Assembly (NCBI GenBank): GCA_964582545.1
Contig: CAZOSB010000064.1
Location: 1-5,870, forward strand
Direction: 5' to 3'
Source: JAVVUJ01 sp964582545
GTDB lineage: Bacteria; Bacillota; Clostridia; Peptostreptococcales; Anaerovoracaceae
Length of the DNA: 5,870 nucleotides
The notes under the pieces are model-generated. The model worked only from the letters and a program-made list of their open reading frames with translations. It was not told the origin of the DNA and made no database searches. The position numbers and the translations under genes were made by a program. Position 1 is the first letter of the stretch. Each line of letters opens with the position of its first letter. Positions 5,797-5,870 of this stretch are shown here, piece after piece.

Positions 5797-5825
5797 GTGA
5801 CACGAATTTTTTAAATATTTATTAA
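5797..5825 (+). promoter_or_regulatory. Possible promoter of the gene at 5853
   Basis: GTGACA (5797-5802) and TATTAA (5820-5825) are 17 bases apart, matching five and four of six consensus bases. Transcription would start only about 20 bases before the start codon. No TGATAC/GTATCA site like that of the TetR gene is visible here. Confidence 0.3.
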
Positions 5826-5852
5826 TGTAATAAAAGGAGGTAACTTATCAAT

Positions 5853-5870
5853 ATGAAATGTAATTTAATC
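5853..5870 (+). CDS. Start of an unidentified gene (first six codons)
   Basis: An ATG at 5853 follows AAGGAGG (5834-5840) with a 12-base gap and encodes MKCNLI up to the window edge. The strong Shine-Dalgarno supports a real start. Six residues cannot identify a product. Chloramphenicol-acetyltransferase-like proteins often begin in a similar way (M-K-x-N-L-I), but this is only a guess. Confidence 0.5.

Noticed and set aside
1..5870. Defence island, toxin-antitoxin pair, CRISPR or insertion sequence
   Set aside because: No transposase, spaced repeat array, toxin-antitoxin pair or known defence effector was recognised on either strand; the KilA-N remnant alone does not establish a prophage.

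Overview
The window looks like a low-GC Firmicute, most likely a clostridial anaerobe. The evidence is AT-rich intergenic DNA, strong AGGAGG-type ribosome binding sites, a surface protein with three SLH domains and regulator families common in Clostridia. No RNA gene, CRISPR array, transposase or replication origin was recognised. I did not find a convincing new multi-gene system. The striking property is decay: three genes that are clear by family resemblance are broken, and a fourth appears to be internally shortened.

Layout. Positions 1-345 hold the C-terminal part of a KilA-N-type (phage/plasmid) DNA-binding protein, broken by a stop codon and a 2-bp frameshift. Convergent to it, 361-997 on the minus strand is a YafY-type HTH/WYL regulator that has lost most of its WYL domain by an internal deletion. 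Divergent from the regulator, across a shared promoter region with an inverted repeat, lies an intact DJ-1/PfpI-family gene (1106-1753). An exported SLH-anchored surface protein follows (1986-3584). Convergent to that, 3593-3853 on the minus strand is a heavily deleted pyridoxamine-5'-phosphate-oxidase-like flavoprotein pseudogene. After an AT-rich regulatory stretch comes an intact ClbS/DfsB-family (DUF1706) gene (4187-4720) with a recognisable promoter, a perfect 10-bp inverted repeat in its leader and a strong terminator. Last is a TetR-family regulator (5012-5674) with a TetR-like palindrome on its own promoter, and the first six codons of another gene at 5853.

How the genes relate. These are mostly single-gene transcription units, each with its own promoter, rather than one operon. 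The regulator/DJ-1 pair is a classic divergent regulator-target arrangement, but the regulator has lost its effector domain, so DJ-1 expression may now be unregulated or controlled by a bare HTH fragment. The ClbS/DfsB and DJ-1 genes both suggest stress or electrophile/genotoxin protection, but nothing here links them functionally. The TetR regulator may control itself and the gene starting at 5853. Family assignments are from memory of family sequences; no database search was run.
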